DNA of 64,000 nt from Planctomycetota bacterium (GTDB lineage: Bacteria > Planctomycetota > MHYJ01 > WSZJ01 > JACPWG01). Both the position numbers and the translations under genes were made by a program. The stretch lies in contig JACPWG010000023.1 of the NCBI GenBank assembly GCA_016197205.1, forward strand, positions 124,001-188,000. Reading direction: 5' to 3'. Below, in pieces: positions 17,701 to 26,009 of this stretch; the stretch's first letter is position 1; each line of letters opens with the position of its first letter. The notes beneath the pieces were generated by a model that saw only the letters and a program-made list of their open reading frames with translations, did not search any database and had not been told where the DNA came from.

Positions 17701-18120
17701 GACGGCGACGAACCGCTTGAGGCCCGCATGGCGGGCTTTGTAGACCACGCCCATCCCGCCGCGTCCCAGCTCGTGCAGGATCTCGTAGGGTCCGAAGCGG
17801 CGGCCGGCAAGCGGCGTGGCCCCGGCGGCCGGAGAGGTGGCTCCAGAGGGGGACATGGCGGGGGAGGTGGCGGGCACCGCGCCCGAAGCGATGGCGGTGG
17901 GCGGGACGGAGCGCGATTCCACGGGGTTGACGGTCGCGGCGGGCTCGACGGTGCGCCCGGCCGTCCCGTCCACGGGCGGACTCGCGGGCGTGCCCTCGGC
18001 GGAAGTCACGCGGCCGACGACGGTGGCGTCCGCGCCCGGCGGGCCGACGGCTCGCGTGCCGCCCGCGCCATTTGGGGGGCGCTTTGGCCGTCCCGGGGGT
18101 GGTTGTGACGCCGGAGGCAT
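14716..18120 (-). CDS. Membrane Ser/Thr protein kinase with TPR array
   Basis: A 1134-residue Hanks-type kinase. A Pro/Ala/Thr-rich N-terminus (1-105) precedes the kinase domain (about 110-405) with the glycine loop LGRGGMGVVY (118-127), ATP-binding Lys141, catalytic HRDLKPAN (259-266), DFG (279-281) and GTPAYMSPE. A 24-residue spacer rich in Arg/Pro/Gly (about 207-230) sits before the alpha-E helix. One membrane helix lies at about 428-450. The outer part contains a helical region and at least eight TPR units (about 720-1010), with the recurrent pattern ADFTEAIRLDP and ANRA. The start at 18120 has GGGAGGGA six bases upstream. It probably phosphorylates cytoplasmic targets in response to an outer signal read by the TPRs. 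No phosphatase is adjacent. Confidence 0.9.
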   Translation of the reverse strand: MPPASQPPPGRPKRPPNGAGGTRAVGPPGADATVVGRVTSAEGTPASPPVDGTAGRTVEPAATVNPVESRSVPPTAIASGAVPATSPAMSPSGATSPAAGATPLAGRRFGPYEILHELGRGGMGVVYKARHAGLKRFVAVKVLLAGDDASDDAIRRFRREAEAAARLHHPGIVAVHDVGEQDGKTYFAMEFVEGMSLDKVLADPAAVGLAARRPARPKAGVAHGRGQRAVRGLEPTVAAAMTREIAEALQVAHAAGVLHRDLKPANVLRERSGRLKLMDFGLAKLVDAVASTRDTRSGAVMGTPAYMSPEQAQGRVRDLDARSDVYQVGAILYELLTGRPPFVGDNTLQILLQVAQGNAIPPRRLDPRIDADLETICLKCMETDMSRRYPSAASLAEDLGRFLDGEPIRARPISGLRKLTRGAIRHRRLLAPVAAAVLLAAGFGAYAYVARARAAESEARRREAEETRTRESAAAAAEKGRRETSEAERDVEKLLARAEGLWREAVTVLASKEVPITRYHERLAAAFRCFDEAAAKLPDYGWIYESRGRVRLSAVDLDGAEEDLRRALALLGPERGRAARRSLGRLWLEHSFEVQYRDVAGDPEGAQRQVLLYAQQARKELEEAARGTGELEWRGTLEEGEAARRLVEGMVAQFRGDGATARTLLQEGVEKAGDPECAFSLSKMTTGTEQESWLERALRLRPRYARALLERALQRGRAAKGPEALAAAIADCTETLAICPASAAAHGTRGVLYRKCGNADAAIADATEAIRLQPLEPLWFEGRANARIDMGASAEAIADFTEAIRLDPRRANTWANRATVRRDRREHAEAIADSTEAIRLEPTLARAFLTRGNAKRDAGDCAGALADLTEAIRLDPRDALYWANRGDLRVELGDAEGARADLDRAIAVDPNCCSAWHNRANARLARDDVAGAIADYTEAIRLRPADAMGYSNRASTRQAMGDLRGAIADHRKALELAAPDAEERRRALRVLPELESMLAGAGGEPWRETAAGSLVAIAWGHYELAQQAVERAISESAQAKAPESRETRSKIGECWYNLGCIHAVRSTGRPGPKAPAAPIAAEERTRRLDLAFASLRKAVDLGYAELAQYGQDEDLAWLHADARWAAVLKTLRAK

Positions 18121-18539
18121 CGGACTCCCTCCCGTCCACGGGCTATGCCATCTCGCCGCGACAGCGTACCAACTCGGGCGAAGGCCCGAAACCCAAACGG
18201 ACGACGAAACCACCAAGCCACCAAGGCACGAAGACCACGAAGGACCGTCACTGAGGGGGGCGAGTTTGGCTCGGCCGAAAAGCGCCTTTGTGGTCTCAGT
18301 GACTTCGAGTCTTTGTGGTTTCGCCGCGAGCAACAGTCCGTCCCGCCGGCGAACGGGGGAGACAGGTTCCCTTTTCCATGTCCCCCCATTCCGCGAGACT
18401 CCCGGCTCCGTTCGGCCTCGGCCATCGCACCCGGCGCCTTCGCGTGCCGGTGGGGGCGGCGCGCCACGGAGTCTCCGCCGACGCAATCGCATCCAGCCCC
18501 AGGCCGCGGGCCCTTCGTCGCAGGTGCGTCCCGGCGACG
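18121..18539. repeat. Non-coding gap with CACCAAGG/CACGAAG repeats
   Basis: A 419-base gap between two minus-strand genes. At about 18200-18245 it carries the tandem-like motif ACCACCAAGCCACCAAGGCACGAAG, with a partial reverse copy at about 18288-18330 (CTTTGTGGTCTC and CTTTGTGGTTTC), so a weak stem could form across about 90 bases. No gene was recognised. Confidence 0.5.
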
Positions 18540-19658
18540 TCATAGCCCGGCGAGGAACTCCTCCCATTCCTTCTGGAGCACCGCGGCGTCCTCGCGGTCG
18601 AAGGTCGCGACGCGGGCCTCGTCGGGCGTGCGGCCCTCCTGCATGAGCTTCCAGTGCTCGCGCAGCAGCGCGGGCCGCTTCGCGAGCAGGAAGTGCGCGA
18701 ACGCCCACGCTTGCGCGTAATTCACGCCAAGCCGCGGTTCCGCGTGGAACGCCTTTTCGTCCAGCCTCACGAAGGCGGCGACGGACAGCGGCTTCATGAA
18801 CCGCAAGATTTTCCTGAACTCGACGTGCCTCGGCTCGGACGTGTGACCGAAGGTGAGGTCGCCTGCCTTCTCGAGCCGGACGCCGCCGAAGTACTCGGCG
18901 AGTCCTTCGTCGAGCCACACGGGCAGCCCGTGCGCCTGCGCGTGGACGTAGAGGTGAAACGCCTCGTGCACGAGCGCGCCGAGCGATTCGCCCTGGAGTT
19001 TTGCGCCCGAGTGCACGGCCATGAAGGCCTCGCCGTCGCGGGAGAAACCCTCGGCGTCGTCGCTCTCCACCTCCTCGTGAACCATTCCCGCGAACTCCGT
19101 GAAATCGGCCTTGCTCGGGAAGAGGTAGACGTGCGCGACGAGCTTGCTCGGCCGCGGCGGGAGCAGCTCCTCGTACGCGCGCCGCGAGCGCTCGAGGTCG
19201 TCGAGCGCAACCTGCGCCCCCTGTTCGCCGAAAACGACGTAGCGCTCGGAGCGGACCGGCTGCACGTCCTCCAGCGGGCCGTCCACGAGCAGCAAGACCA
19301 CGGCGCGGTCCCCGTTGTCCTTGGTGTCGGCCAGGAGCTTCCTCGCGTCGTCGTCGTTCCCCTCGATCGCCTCGAGCCGGGCGCGCGCGCCGGCGACCTT
19401 CCTGCCGAGCTTCCGCGCCGCCGACTCGAGGTCGGCGCGCGCCTCCGCCGTCCTGCCCATGCGCAGCCGCGCCTCGCCGCGGACGGCCAGCAGCTCCGGG
19501 TCGCCGCCGTTCGAGGCGAGCGCGCTGTCGGCAATGGCGATCGCCTCGCGCGGCGTGCCCCTCTCCAGGGCGGCACGCGCGCGCGCGGCGGCGACACCGT
19601 CCTCGGCGAGCGCGGCGGTCGCGAAAGCAAAGAGTACAAGAAGGGCCATCGACTTCAC
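18540..19658 (-). CDS. Exported peptidase-MA-like metalloprotease (DUF1570-type)
   Basis: A 372-residue exported protein. A signal peptide (about 1-19, ending AALAED) is followed by a TPR-like helical region (about 22-100) and a gluzincin-type domain. HEAFHLYVHA (231-240) provides the HExxH zinc site and WLDEGLAEYF (248-257) provides the third ligand, Glu251, in the standard 'DEGLAEYF' context of peptidase MA-like proteins. The start is uncertain: GTG at 19658 gives a better signal peptide with a Lys, and ATG at 19649 is the alternative; neither has a strong ribosome site. A related protein lies at 63038. The substrate is unknown. Confidence 0.8.
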   Translation of the reverse strand: MKSMALLVLFAFATAALAEDGVAAARARAALERGTPREAIAIADSALASNGGDPELLAVRGEARLRMGRTAEARADLESAARKLGRKVAGARARLEAIEGNDDDARKLLADTKDNGDRAVVLLLVDGPLEDVQPVRSERYVVFGEQGAQVALDDLERSRRAYEELLPPRPSKLVAHVYLFPSKADFTEFAGMVHEEVESDDAEGFSRDGEAFMAVHSGAKLQGESLGALVHEAFHLYVHAQAHGLPVWLDEGLAEYFGGVRLEKAGDLTFGHTSEPRHVEFRKILRFMKPLSVAAFVRLDEKAFHAEPRLGVNYAQAWAFAHFLLAKRPALLREHWKLMQEGRTPDEARVATFDREDAAVLQKEWEEFLAGL

Positions 19659-19798
19659 GTGGCACCGCCGGCGCAGCGTAGACTGAAGTTCGGGAAAGGA
19701 GCGTCGATCCCGGACTCTACCTGACAGGGTAGCCGGAAACAAGGGAAAGCCATGGCGGAGGTCGCGGGTGTCGCCGTCCGTGAGGATGGCGAACGGCG

Positions 19799-20845
19799 CT
19801 ACCGCAGGATCCAGGCGACGTGCCCGGTCAGCACCGCGACAAAGAGCATGGGCATCGCCCAGCGGGTCCTGCCTCGAATCCGAAGCGCGCGCTCTCCCTG
19901 GCCGCTTCGCGAGAGGTGGTACACGAGCGTGTTTTCAAAGGCGTTCAGCAGGATGGCGATAAAGGCCGAACGCTGGATGTGGAACATCAGGGTCGGGTAC
20001 GGGATCTTCGGCAACGACGAATCCACGGCGACGCCGAAAGCCTCGATGGTCAAGAGGACCGTGATCGTCACGCCCAGCATGGTCGAGATGTCCTCGATCG
20101 ACACCCAGAACACGACCCACGACAGCACGACGAAGAGAAGCGTCGGGACGAGGATGTTGTGGACGAAGAAGTTCGCGCGACGACGGATCTCGAGCGAGAA
20201 GGTGAGCCGTGAGAAGTTGACCTCGGTCTTCAGGAGCCTACCGGCTCGCTGCTCGACCCGAAGCTCGCCGAAGTCCCAATCGGAGAGAAAGGCGTCTGCG
20301 CCGACGCCGCAGTGCTCCTCGTCCTGCAGCAGGACGATCTCGTCGAGGGAGGCGTTGAGCGGCTCGACCGTAAAACGGAGGAGCTGGCGATCGAACGGAA
20401 ACAGCCGGAAATCCATCGGCGTATTCAGCTCGAGGCTGAAGCGGGTCGTGACCCGCACGGTCCCGTCCGGCGCGATGCGGCAGGTCTCCTGGAGCACGCG
20501 GTCGACGGTCGGCGAGTTCATGATCTGGACGTCCGGGGTCCAGATGTCCTCTTTGCGCACCGGCTTCGAGCGGGTCCCCTCGGTCGCGGGGTCGAAGGCC
20601 AGCCGGGGATCGTTCCAGGTGACGTGGAGATGGCCCATCGCACTGAAGTTCTCCACCTCCTCGTGGATGGCCTGGAAGTCGGCGTATTCGAGGCCCACGG
20701 CGACCGGGGTGGGCCCCTTTTCCGCCGCAGGTCGAAGGAGCAGGGGATCGACGGGGGGAGGGGCCGCGTGCGCGGCTCGCGACGCGTGGGACGTGAAGCA
20801 CAGAACGAGGGCGACGGCCGAGGTAAAAACCGCGCGACGAACCAT
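19799..20845 (-). CDS. Pentameric ligand-gated ion channel (prokaryotic Cys-loop family)
   Basis: A 348-residue membrane protein of the pLGIC superfamily (GLIC/ELIC relatives). After a signal peptide (about 1-28) comes an extracellular beta-sandwich ligand-binding domain (about 45-220). It has family markers W-N-D-P-R-L (77-82), IWTPDVQIMNS (101-111) and LFPFDRQ (148-154), the last being the position of the Cys-loop; as in other bacterial members the two cysteines are missing. Four membrane helices follow: M1 about 228-248, M2 (pore) about 253-272, M3 about 284-308 and M4 about 328-347. The M3-M4 loop is short, as in bacterial channels. AGGAGG lies ten bases before the ATG. The ligand cannot be predicted, and bacterial members include proton- and amine-gated channels. 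Confidence 0.9.
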   Translation of the reverse strand: MVRRAVFTSAVALVLCFTSHASRAAHAAPPPVDPLLLRPAAEKGPTPVAVGLEYADFQAIHEEVENFSAMGHLHVTWNDPRLAFDPATEGTRSKPVRKEDIWTPDVQIMNSPTVDRVLQETCRIAPDGTVRVTTRFSLELNTPMDFRLFPFDRQLLRFTVEPLNASLDEIVLLQDEEHCGVGADAFLSDWDFGELRVEQRAGRLLKTEVNFSRLTFSLEIRRRANFFVHNILVPTLLFVVLSWVVFWVSIEDISTMLGVTITVLLTIEAFGVAVDSSLPKIPYPTLMFHIQRSAFIAILLNAFENTLVYHLSRSGQGERALRIRGRTRWAMPMLFVAVLTGHVAWILR

Positions 20846-20894
20846 GCGGGGCTATCCTCCTCACCGGCGCCCTAGCGCCCGCGCAAAAATAACT

Positions 20895-20985
20895 GCGCAG
20901 ATTCGGACCTCGAGGCTCCTGGGGGCGCGGGCCTCTGGGCCGCGCTGCGCGGGCCGGAGGCCCGCGCCCCCAGGCATCGGTCGAT
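20895..20985. repeat. Dispersed GC-rich repeat with internal inverted repeats
   Basis: The sequence CGCGGGCCTCTGGGCCGCGC followed by GCGGGCCGGAGGCCCGCGCC forms overlapping stems. Related copies lie at about 8895-8935 and about 46885-46975 (the latter also preceded by a CGCGCAGAAATCGCTGCGC-like start). It is intergenic and of unknown function. Confidence 0.5.
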
Positions 20986-21048
20986 CCACGAAAATGTAAT
21001 GTAATTCTTGCGCGGGCGCCATGGCCACCTGGCGTGCGCCTCGCGGGC

Positions 21049-21723
21049 CTACCGCGCCGGCGGCCGCGCTCGAGCCCGCGCCACCGCCTCAAGCACCCAG
21101 GCCGCGATGCGCTCCGCCACTTCCGCTTTCGTCCCGTCGAGCCGCAGCCACTCGCCGGCCGGGGTCGCGAGGAACATCGGGTGGCGTGACGGCGTCAGCA
21201 GGGCGAGGTCGTTCGCGACGGTGAGGTCCAGTCGGTACTTCGCGTTTTGCTCCTGCGCGACGCGACGCAGCTCCTCCTCCGGGACGCCGGAGAGCAGCTT
21301 GAAGCCGACGAGAAAAGTCTCGGGACCGCACCGCTCGCGGAGACTTGCCAGGAGCTTCGGGGTCCGCGCGAGGGAGAGCCGCAGCTCCTCGTCCGCGGAC
21401 GAGAGCTTGCCGGACACGGCGGCACGCGGCGCATAGTCGGACACGGCGGCGGCCATCAGGAGCGCATCCGGGCGACGCTCGGCGATCGCGGTATGGAGCT
21501 TCGACTGCAGGTCGACGACGGTGGTGTAGGGGACCGCGCGGAACGGGAGCGCGTACCACCGCCTCTCCTCCAAATCGGGCGGGCCGAGGAGTCGCACGTC
21601 GCAGCCGCGGGCGTGGAAGGCGCGGGCGGCCTCGTAGCCGAACCGCCCGGTGGAGACGTTCGTCAGGTAGCGGACGTCGTCAAGCGGCTCGCGCGTCGCC
21701 CCGGTCGTGACGATCACTCGCAT
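21049..21723 (-). CDS. coaB: Phosphopantothenate-cysteine ligase, stand-alone
   Basis: A 224-residue protein matching the CoaB (DFP C-terminal) domain, which joins 4'-phosphopantothenate to cysteine in coenzyme A synthesis. The nucleotide-binding start VIVTTGATREPLDDVRYLTN is followed by NVSTGRFGYEAA (the NxSSGxmG-like motif), AAAVSDY, LVGFKLLSG and VANDL, in family order. In most bacteria CoaB is fused to the CoaC decarboxylase; here the CoaC half is absent and the frame begins directly with the CoaB domain. CoaC should lie elsewhere in the genome. The start ATG has GAGG upstream. It is a lone minus-strand gene. Confidence 0.85.
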   Translation of the reverse strand: MRVIVTTGATREPLDDVRYLTNVSTGRFGYEAARAFHARGCDVRLLGPPDLEERRWYALPFRAVPYTTVVDLQSKLHTAIAERRPDALLMAAAVSDYAPRAAVSGKLSSADEELRLSLARTPKLLASLRERCGPETFLVGFKLLSGVPEEELRRVAQEQNAKYRLDLTVANDLALLTPSRHPMFLATPAGEWLRLDGTKAEVAERIAAWVLEAVARARARPPAR

Positions 21724-22116
21724 GTCCAGCCTCGCACGTCGCAGGATCGAGCAGTCTTGGCGCCGGCACGGATTGTACGCGCTCGGAACCCGCGAAGCAA
21801 TACCGCGGCGGAAAAGCGCGCGCGCCCCGCGGGCTCCTCAACGCTTGAGACTCGCCCCGCCTCCGGGCGCCCGTACGGGCGAGGAAGGACGCGTCCAGGC
21901 CGCTCCCTGCCCTGGGCGAGGCCGTAGGCCGAGTCGAAGGGGCGCGGTGCGGAACTCGGCGCGCGGCCCTGCCTCGACGCGCCCGCTTGACACCTCCCTG
22001 CGCTTGCGGTATGGTCGCTGCCGGCCATCCAGGCCCGTCAGGCCCCGCGCAGCTCCGTCTGTGGTTCCACCTACCCGCGGACCGTGGGGCGCCGCGCGCG
22101 TCGACTTTGCAGAGCG
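21724..22116. other. Divergent intergenic region upstream of the AceE-type gene
   Basis: A gap of 393 bases between divergent coaB and the AceE-type gene. Apart from the promoter listed separately it shows only GC-rich sequence. No small gene was recognised, and the long frames that cross it are antisense shadows of the AceE-type gene. Confidence 0.5.
21987..22015 (+). promoter_or_regulatory. Sigma-70-type promoter of the AceE-type gene
   Basis: A perfect TTGACA (21987-21992) is followed after exactly 17 bases by TATGGT (22010-22015). Transcription would start near 22022, giving a leader of about 95 bases. This is the best housekeeping-type promoter in the window. Confidence 0.6.
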
Positions 22117-24831
22117 ATGCCCATGCTCGATGCGACACTCGCCCCGGCCCACGCCCCCGCCCCTGCGCTCGACTACCGGCTGCTGGAGCGGGTCGTCCGA
22201 CGCGCGTTCTACCTCCATACGCGCATGATCTACGACGCGAACCACCGCGCCGACCAGGAAGAGGGCGACCCGAAGATCGGCGGGCACCCCGCGGCCTGCG
22301 CGTCCTCGCTCCACGTGCTCGCCGCGCTCCACCTCGTCGTCCGAGAGCCGCAGGACCTCCTCGCCATCAAGCCGCACGCCGCGCCGGTCGACCACGCGCT
22401 CCACTATCTCCTCGGCCTCTTTCGCGACGGCGACGGGGAGTGGATGCCCGAAGAGGAAGCACGCGGGGTCCTCGGCCGGCTCCGGAAATACGCGCACGAC
22501 GGCGAGCCCGTGCTCCAGTCCTACCACGCGCACAGCGACCCCGACAGCCACCACTTCCTGCCGACCGGCTCCGTCGGCATCCCGCCGGTCGTGTCGCTCT
22601 ACACCGCGCTCGCCTATCGCTACGCCGAGGACCACCATCTGCTCGCGCCGCGGCACGCGCACTTCTGGTCTCTCATCGGGGACAGCGAGTTCCGAGAAGG
22701 CTCCCTGCTCGAAGCCCTGCCGGACGCGGCCGAGCGGGAGCTGGGGAACTGCACGTGGATCGTCGATTACAACCGGCAAAACCTCGACGGCGCCCGCATG
22801 CCCAACAACCGCGGCTTGAACGGCACCGATGCCGACCGGATCCAGCGAACGGCCGAGGCGAACGGCTGGGAGGTCCTCCAAGTGCGGCATGGCGCGCTGC
22901 GAAGGTCCGCGTTCGAGCGGCCGCAGGGACACCTGCTGCGCGAAGTCCTCGAGCGGGCCTTCTCCGATTACGAATTCCAGATGCTCCTCCTCAAGCGGGA
23001 CGGGGCGCTCTCGCGCCGCCGGCTCCTTGGGCACGAGCCCCGGCTCGCCCCGCTCCTCGCCGAATACGACGACGCGTCTTTGCAGCGACTGCTCGCCGAC
23101 CTCGGTGGACACGAGCTCGAGACGCTCGTCGCGGCCCTCCGTGCTTCGAAAAACAATCCCCGCCGGCCCACGCTCATCGTCGCCCATACGATCAAGGGCT
23201 GGGGCCTCGAGTGCTTCGCCGCGCCGGGCAACCACTCGGCCGTCCCTTCCGCCGCCGAGCTCGCGCGCCTCACGCGCGAGGCGGGGCTCGACGAGGCCGC
23301 GCCCTACGCGACCTTTCCCGCCGGAAGCGCGGAGGCCCAAGCGCTCGCCGAACGCGGGGAATACCTGCGGCGCGGGCTCGAGGCGGAGCGCTCGCTCCGC
23401 GACACGAACCTCGCGGCGCTCTGCGCGCGGATCGACGAGGCGGGCGGCCTGCCCGACAGCGTCGACGTGAACCTGAAAATGGTCCCGCTTATCCACACGC
23501 AGTGGATGTGGGGCCAGGTCGCCTCCAAGCTCGTGCGCGTCGGCAATCGGGCGGAGGCCGCGCGCCAGGCGGACGGCAGCGGCGGCGCGACGAACGCCGC
23601 CCGCGAACGCGGCCTCTCGCCGGAGGAGGCGCGTTGGTCCTCGGTCGCGGAGCTGCTGCTCACAATGGCCCCGGACGTCGGCGCCTCCACGAACCTGAAC
23701 CCGATCATGGACGACAAGATCTACGGACCGGCGCCGCCGGCGGGCTTCAGCCGCGAGCTGACGGCGAGGGATCCCAAGCGACCCGAGCTCGCGCCCGCGG
23801 AGGCGGCGTGGACGCGCCACCTGCGGTTCGAGATCGCGGAGGCGAACTGCATGTGCGCGGCGGGCGCGTTCGGGCTCATGGGCCGGCACGTCGGCATCCC
23901 GTTCCTCCCCCTCATGACGGTCTACGATTTCTTCATCAAGCGCGCCCACGACCAGTTCTTCTACAATCTGTACGCGGGGTCGAGCTTCCTCTGCATCGGC
24001 ACGCCCTCGGGCGTGACCCTCTCGCCCGAAGGGGCGCAGCACTCCTGGAAGAGCGATTTCGAAATCCCGAATCTGCTGACCTGGGAACCGATGTTCGCGG
24101 CCGAGCTGTCGTGGATCCTCGCCGATGCGGTCCGCCGGCACTTTCTGCGGGACAACGCGGGCCGGACGGGCGTGCTCGTGCGCGCGGTGACGAAGGCGCT
24201 CCGCCAGGACCAGCTCGTCGAACGGTTGCGGCGGCACCGCCGGTTCAAGAGCGACTTGCCCGCGGGGACGCTGCTCTCGACGGAGGCAGGACCGCGTCCG
24301 GGCGCGCTCCACGAGGCGCGGGTGGCGCCCCTCGCGGACGCAGGGCTGCTCGCGCAGGTCAAACGGGACTGCCTCGCCGGGGCGTACTACCTCGTGGACT
24401 ACCGCGGCTACGAGGGGTACGAGCCGGGGGACAACGTCGTATACCTCTTCGCGCTCGGCGTCATGGGGAACGAGGCCCTGAAGGCCAGCGACGCGCTGCT
24501 CGCCGAGGGCATCTATGCGAACGTGCTCGTCGTGACGTCGCAGGACCTGCTCCTGGGCAACCTGGCTCACGCGGACGACTACCGGCACTTGCGAACGGGG
24601 CTCGCCGCGGGGGAGCACCCGCGCTCGCGGCCGATCCCGGTGGTCTCGGTCGCGGACGGCGAGCCGGGGCTCTTGGACAATCTCGGCGGCGTGCTCGGCG
24701 TGCGGCAGGAGGCGCTGGCCGTGCGCCGCTTTTCGAAATGCGGCCGACCGGGCGAGATCTACGGGTACCACGGCCTCGACGCGCAGGCGATCCGCGCCGC
24801 CGCGTGGCGTGTACTGGAAGCGTCGGCCTGA
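22117..24831 (+). CDS. Homodimeric pyruvate dehydrogenase E1-like protein (AceE family)
   Basis: A 904-residue thiamine-diphosphate enzyme. Its length and domain order match AceE (about 890 residues): N-terminal cofactor domain, transketolase-like pyrimidine domain and C-terminal domain. The cofactor motif runs from GDSEFREG (188-195) to NCTWIVDYNRQN (211-222), the counterpart of GDG...NLxxxxNCNxQ. The region GGHPAACASSLHVLAAL (55-71) is the AceE-type start. AceE decarboxylates pyruvate and hands acetyl groups to the lipoyl E2. No E2 or E3 gene is near, so the partner or even the substrate may differ. Its own promoter is visible. The start at 22117 has weak ribosome-site support (AGAG). Confidence 0.8.
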   Translation: MPMLDATLAPAHAPAPALDYRLLERVVRRAFYLHTRMIYDANHRADQEEGDPKIGGHPAACASSLHVLAALHLVVREPQDLLAIKPHAAPVDHALHYLLGLFRDGDGEWMPEEEARGVLGRLRKYAHDGEPVLQSYHAHSDPDSHHFLPTGSVGIPPVVSLYTALAYRYAEDHHLLAPRHAHFWSLIGDSEFREGSLLEALPDAAERELGNCTWIVDYNRQNLDGARMPNNRGLNGTDADRIQRTAEANGWEVLQVRHGALRRSAFERPQGHLLREVLERAFSDYEFQMLLLKRDGALSRRRLLGHEPRLAPLLAEYDDASLQRLLADLGGHELETLVAALRASKNNPRRPTLIVAHTIKGWGLECFAAPGNHSAVPSAAELARLTREAGLDEAAPYATFPAGSAEAQALAERGEYLRRGLEAERSLRDTNLAALCARIDEAGGLPDSVDVNLKMVPLIHTQWMWGQVASKLVRVGNRAEAARQADGSGGATNAARERGLSPEEARWSSVAELLLTMAPDVGASTNLNPIMDDKIYGPAPPAGFSRELTARDPKRPELAPAEAAWTRHLRFEIAEANCMCAAGAFGLMGRHVGIPFLPLMTVYDFFIKRAHDQFFYNLYAGSSFLCIGTPSGVTLSPEGAQHSWKSDFEIPNLLTWEPMFAAELSWILADAVRRHFLRDNAGRTGVLVRAVTKALRQDQLVERLRRHRRFKSDLPAGTLLSTEAGPRPGALHEARVAPLADAGLLAQVKRDCLAGAYYLVDYRGYEGYEPGDNVVYLFALGVMGNEALKASDALLAEGIYANVLVVTSQDLLLGNLAHADDYRHLRTGLAAGEHPRSRPIPVVSVADGEPGLLDNLGGVLGVRQEALAVRRFSKCGRPGEIYGYHGLDAQAIRAAAWRVLEASA

Positions 24832-25244
24832 CGCCCCGCCTGAAGGCGGAACCACGAACGGGTCCGAGGCGCATCGGACGCCGGGAGCGCAGACCCGCCC
24901 GTTCGTGGACGAGGTGACTACGGTGACTTTTTTTTACAACAAGCCGAAATGAAGCTGAATTCGGTCTCTCCGTGCGTTGCCAGCGATGATTGCCGGTAGA
25001 GGAGCGTGGACTCAGCGCCCGGCCTCTGCGTCTCCGCGTCTCTGTGTAAAAGTCCCGCATTCGACCCACCCGGCTGGTCCGAATTTCAAATTGCAAAAAG
25101 TCAAATTTCAAATTTCGCCCGCGGCTAGTTGGGACGCGGAGCCGTGATCTAGCCACTTGCCGCCCCCGGTCGCGTTTAGCCTTTGTTCGGGTCGTTGTTT
25201 TTTTGAACCCGTCAGGCGCCGGAACGCCGGAGCAGGAGACGAGC
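24832..25244. repeat. Gap with dispersed repeats
   Basis: A 413-base gap. It starts with a copy of the CGCCTGAAGGCGGAACC element (24834-24862). Further on are TCTCCGCGTCTCTGTGT (a phrase often seen in environmental genomes) and a stretch of TTCAAATTGCAAAAAG-type low-GC sequence (about 25082-25112), with a similar copy at about 29846-29880. No gene was recognised. Confidence 0.5.
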
Positions 25245-25943
25245 ATGAGTCAACTTCTCGCGACGATCGACGCTCCTCCGCCGGCCGCCGCCGCACCGGC
25301 AGGACGGCGGCCGGGGCGCAGGCCTTTTCCGCGAACACGGCGCGGACGCGCGCTCGCTACGGCGGGGTGCGTCGCGCTCTTCCTGGGCCTTCCCTATGCG
25401 TTGCTGACCGGCCCGCGCGACCTCGGCGCGTACCCGCCGCGTGCGACCTCGCCCTACCGGCTCCCGTGGGTGGAGGGAAAGTCGCGGCTCTGCGTCCAGG
25501 GGAACCGCGGCATCGTGAGCCACCGGGGCTGGGAGGAGTTCGCGTGGGACTTCGCGATGCCCGTGGGCAGCGAGGTGCGCGCCGCGCGCGGCGGAACGGT
25601 GAGCCGCGTCGAGGACTCGCACGATGGAAACGGGCTCGAGGCCCCGAACAATCTCGTCGCCGTCGAGCACGGCGACGGCACGACCGGCTGGTACCTCCAC
25701 CTCCGCAAGGGCGGGAGCCGCGTTCGTCCCGGCCGATACGTGGAGCGGGGCGAGGCCATCGCCGAGAGCGGCAACGTCGGCCGCAGTCTCCTGCCTCACC
25801 TCCATTTCCAGGTCACGGGAAAGGATGGGAACACGATCCCGGTCTCGTTCAAGGACGTCGAGACCGACGAGGGCGTGCCGCGGATGTTCCGCGTCTATCG
25901 CTCGGGAAACGCCGCCCCGGAGGACGGCCTCGAAATGCACTGA
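25245..25943 (+). CDS. Membrane-anchored M23 (LytM-type) peptidase
   Basis: A 232-residue protein with a basic Pro/Arg-rich cytoplasmic N-terminus (1-50), one membrane segment (about 50-68: TAGCVALFLGLPYALLTG) and an M23 domain. HRGWEEFAWDFAM contributes the first His and Asp zinc ligands, and LPHLHFQV holds the HxH motif near residue 188. Between them lies the usual 'AARGGTVSRVED' and 'WYLHL' pattern. M23 enzymes cut peptidoglycan cross-bridges or act as regulators of such enzymes. The start at 25245 has AGGAGAC close upstream. The catalytic residues look complete, so activity is plausible. Confidence 0.85.
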   Translation: MSQLLATIDAPPPAAAAPAGRRPGRRPFPRTRRGRALATAGCVALFLGLPYALLTGPRDLGAYPPRATSPYRLPWVEGKSRLCVQGNRGIVSHRGWEEFAWDFAMPVGSEVRAARGGTVSRVEDSHDGNGLEAPNNLVAVEHGDGTTGWYLHLRKGGSRVRPGRYVERGEAIAESGNVGRSLLPHLHFQVTGKDGNTIPVSFKDVETDEGVPRMFRVYRSGNAAPEDGLEMH

Positions 25944-26009
25944 CGGTGCGCCGGTGGGCTTGATGGGCCGGCGCTTGCGGCGGCGGCCGGTGTTGGAGCG
26001 GTTGACCCC

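Noticed and set aside
18121..19665. Upstream continuation of the kinase frame (about 500 extra codons)
   Set aside because: It runs through a repeat gap and antisense-like frame of the peptidase-MA gene; the kinase has a good ribosome site and ATG at 18120.
21838..24917. Two very long open frames (about 1000 codons each) overlapping the AceE-type gene, one antisense and one in another sense frame
   Set aside because: They are composition shadows of a GC-rich gene: arginine-rich low-complexity products, no motifs, and the AceE frame explains the region fully.
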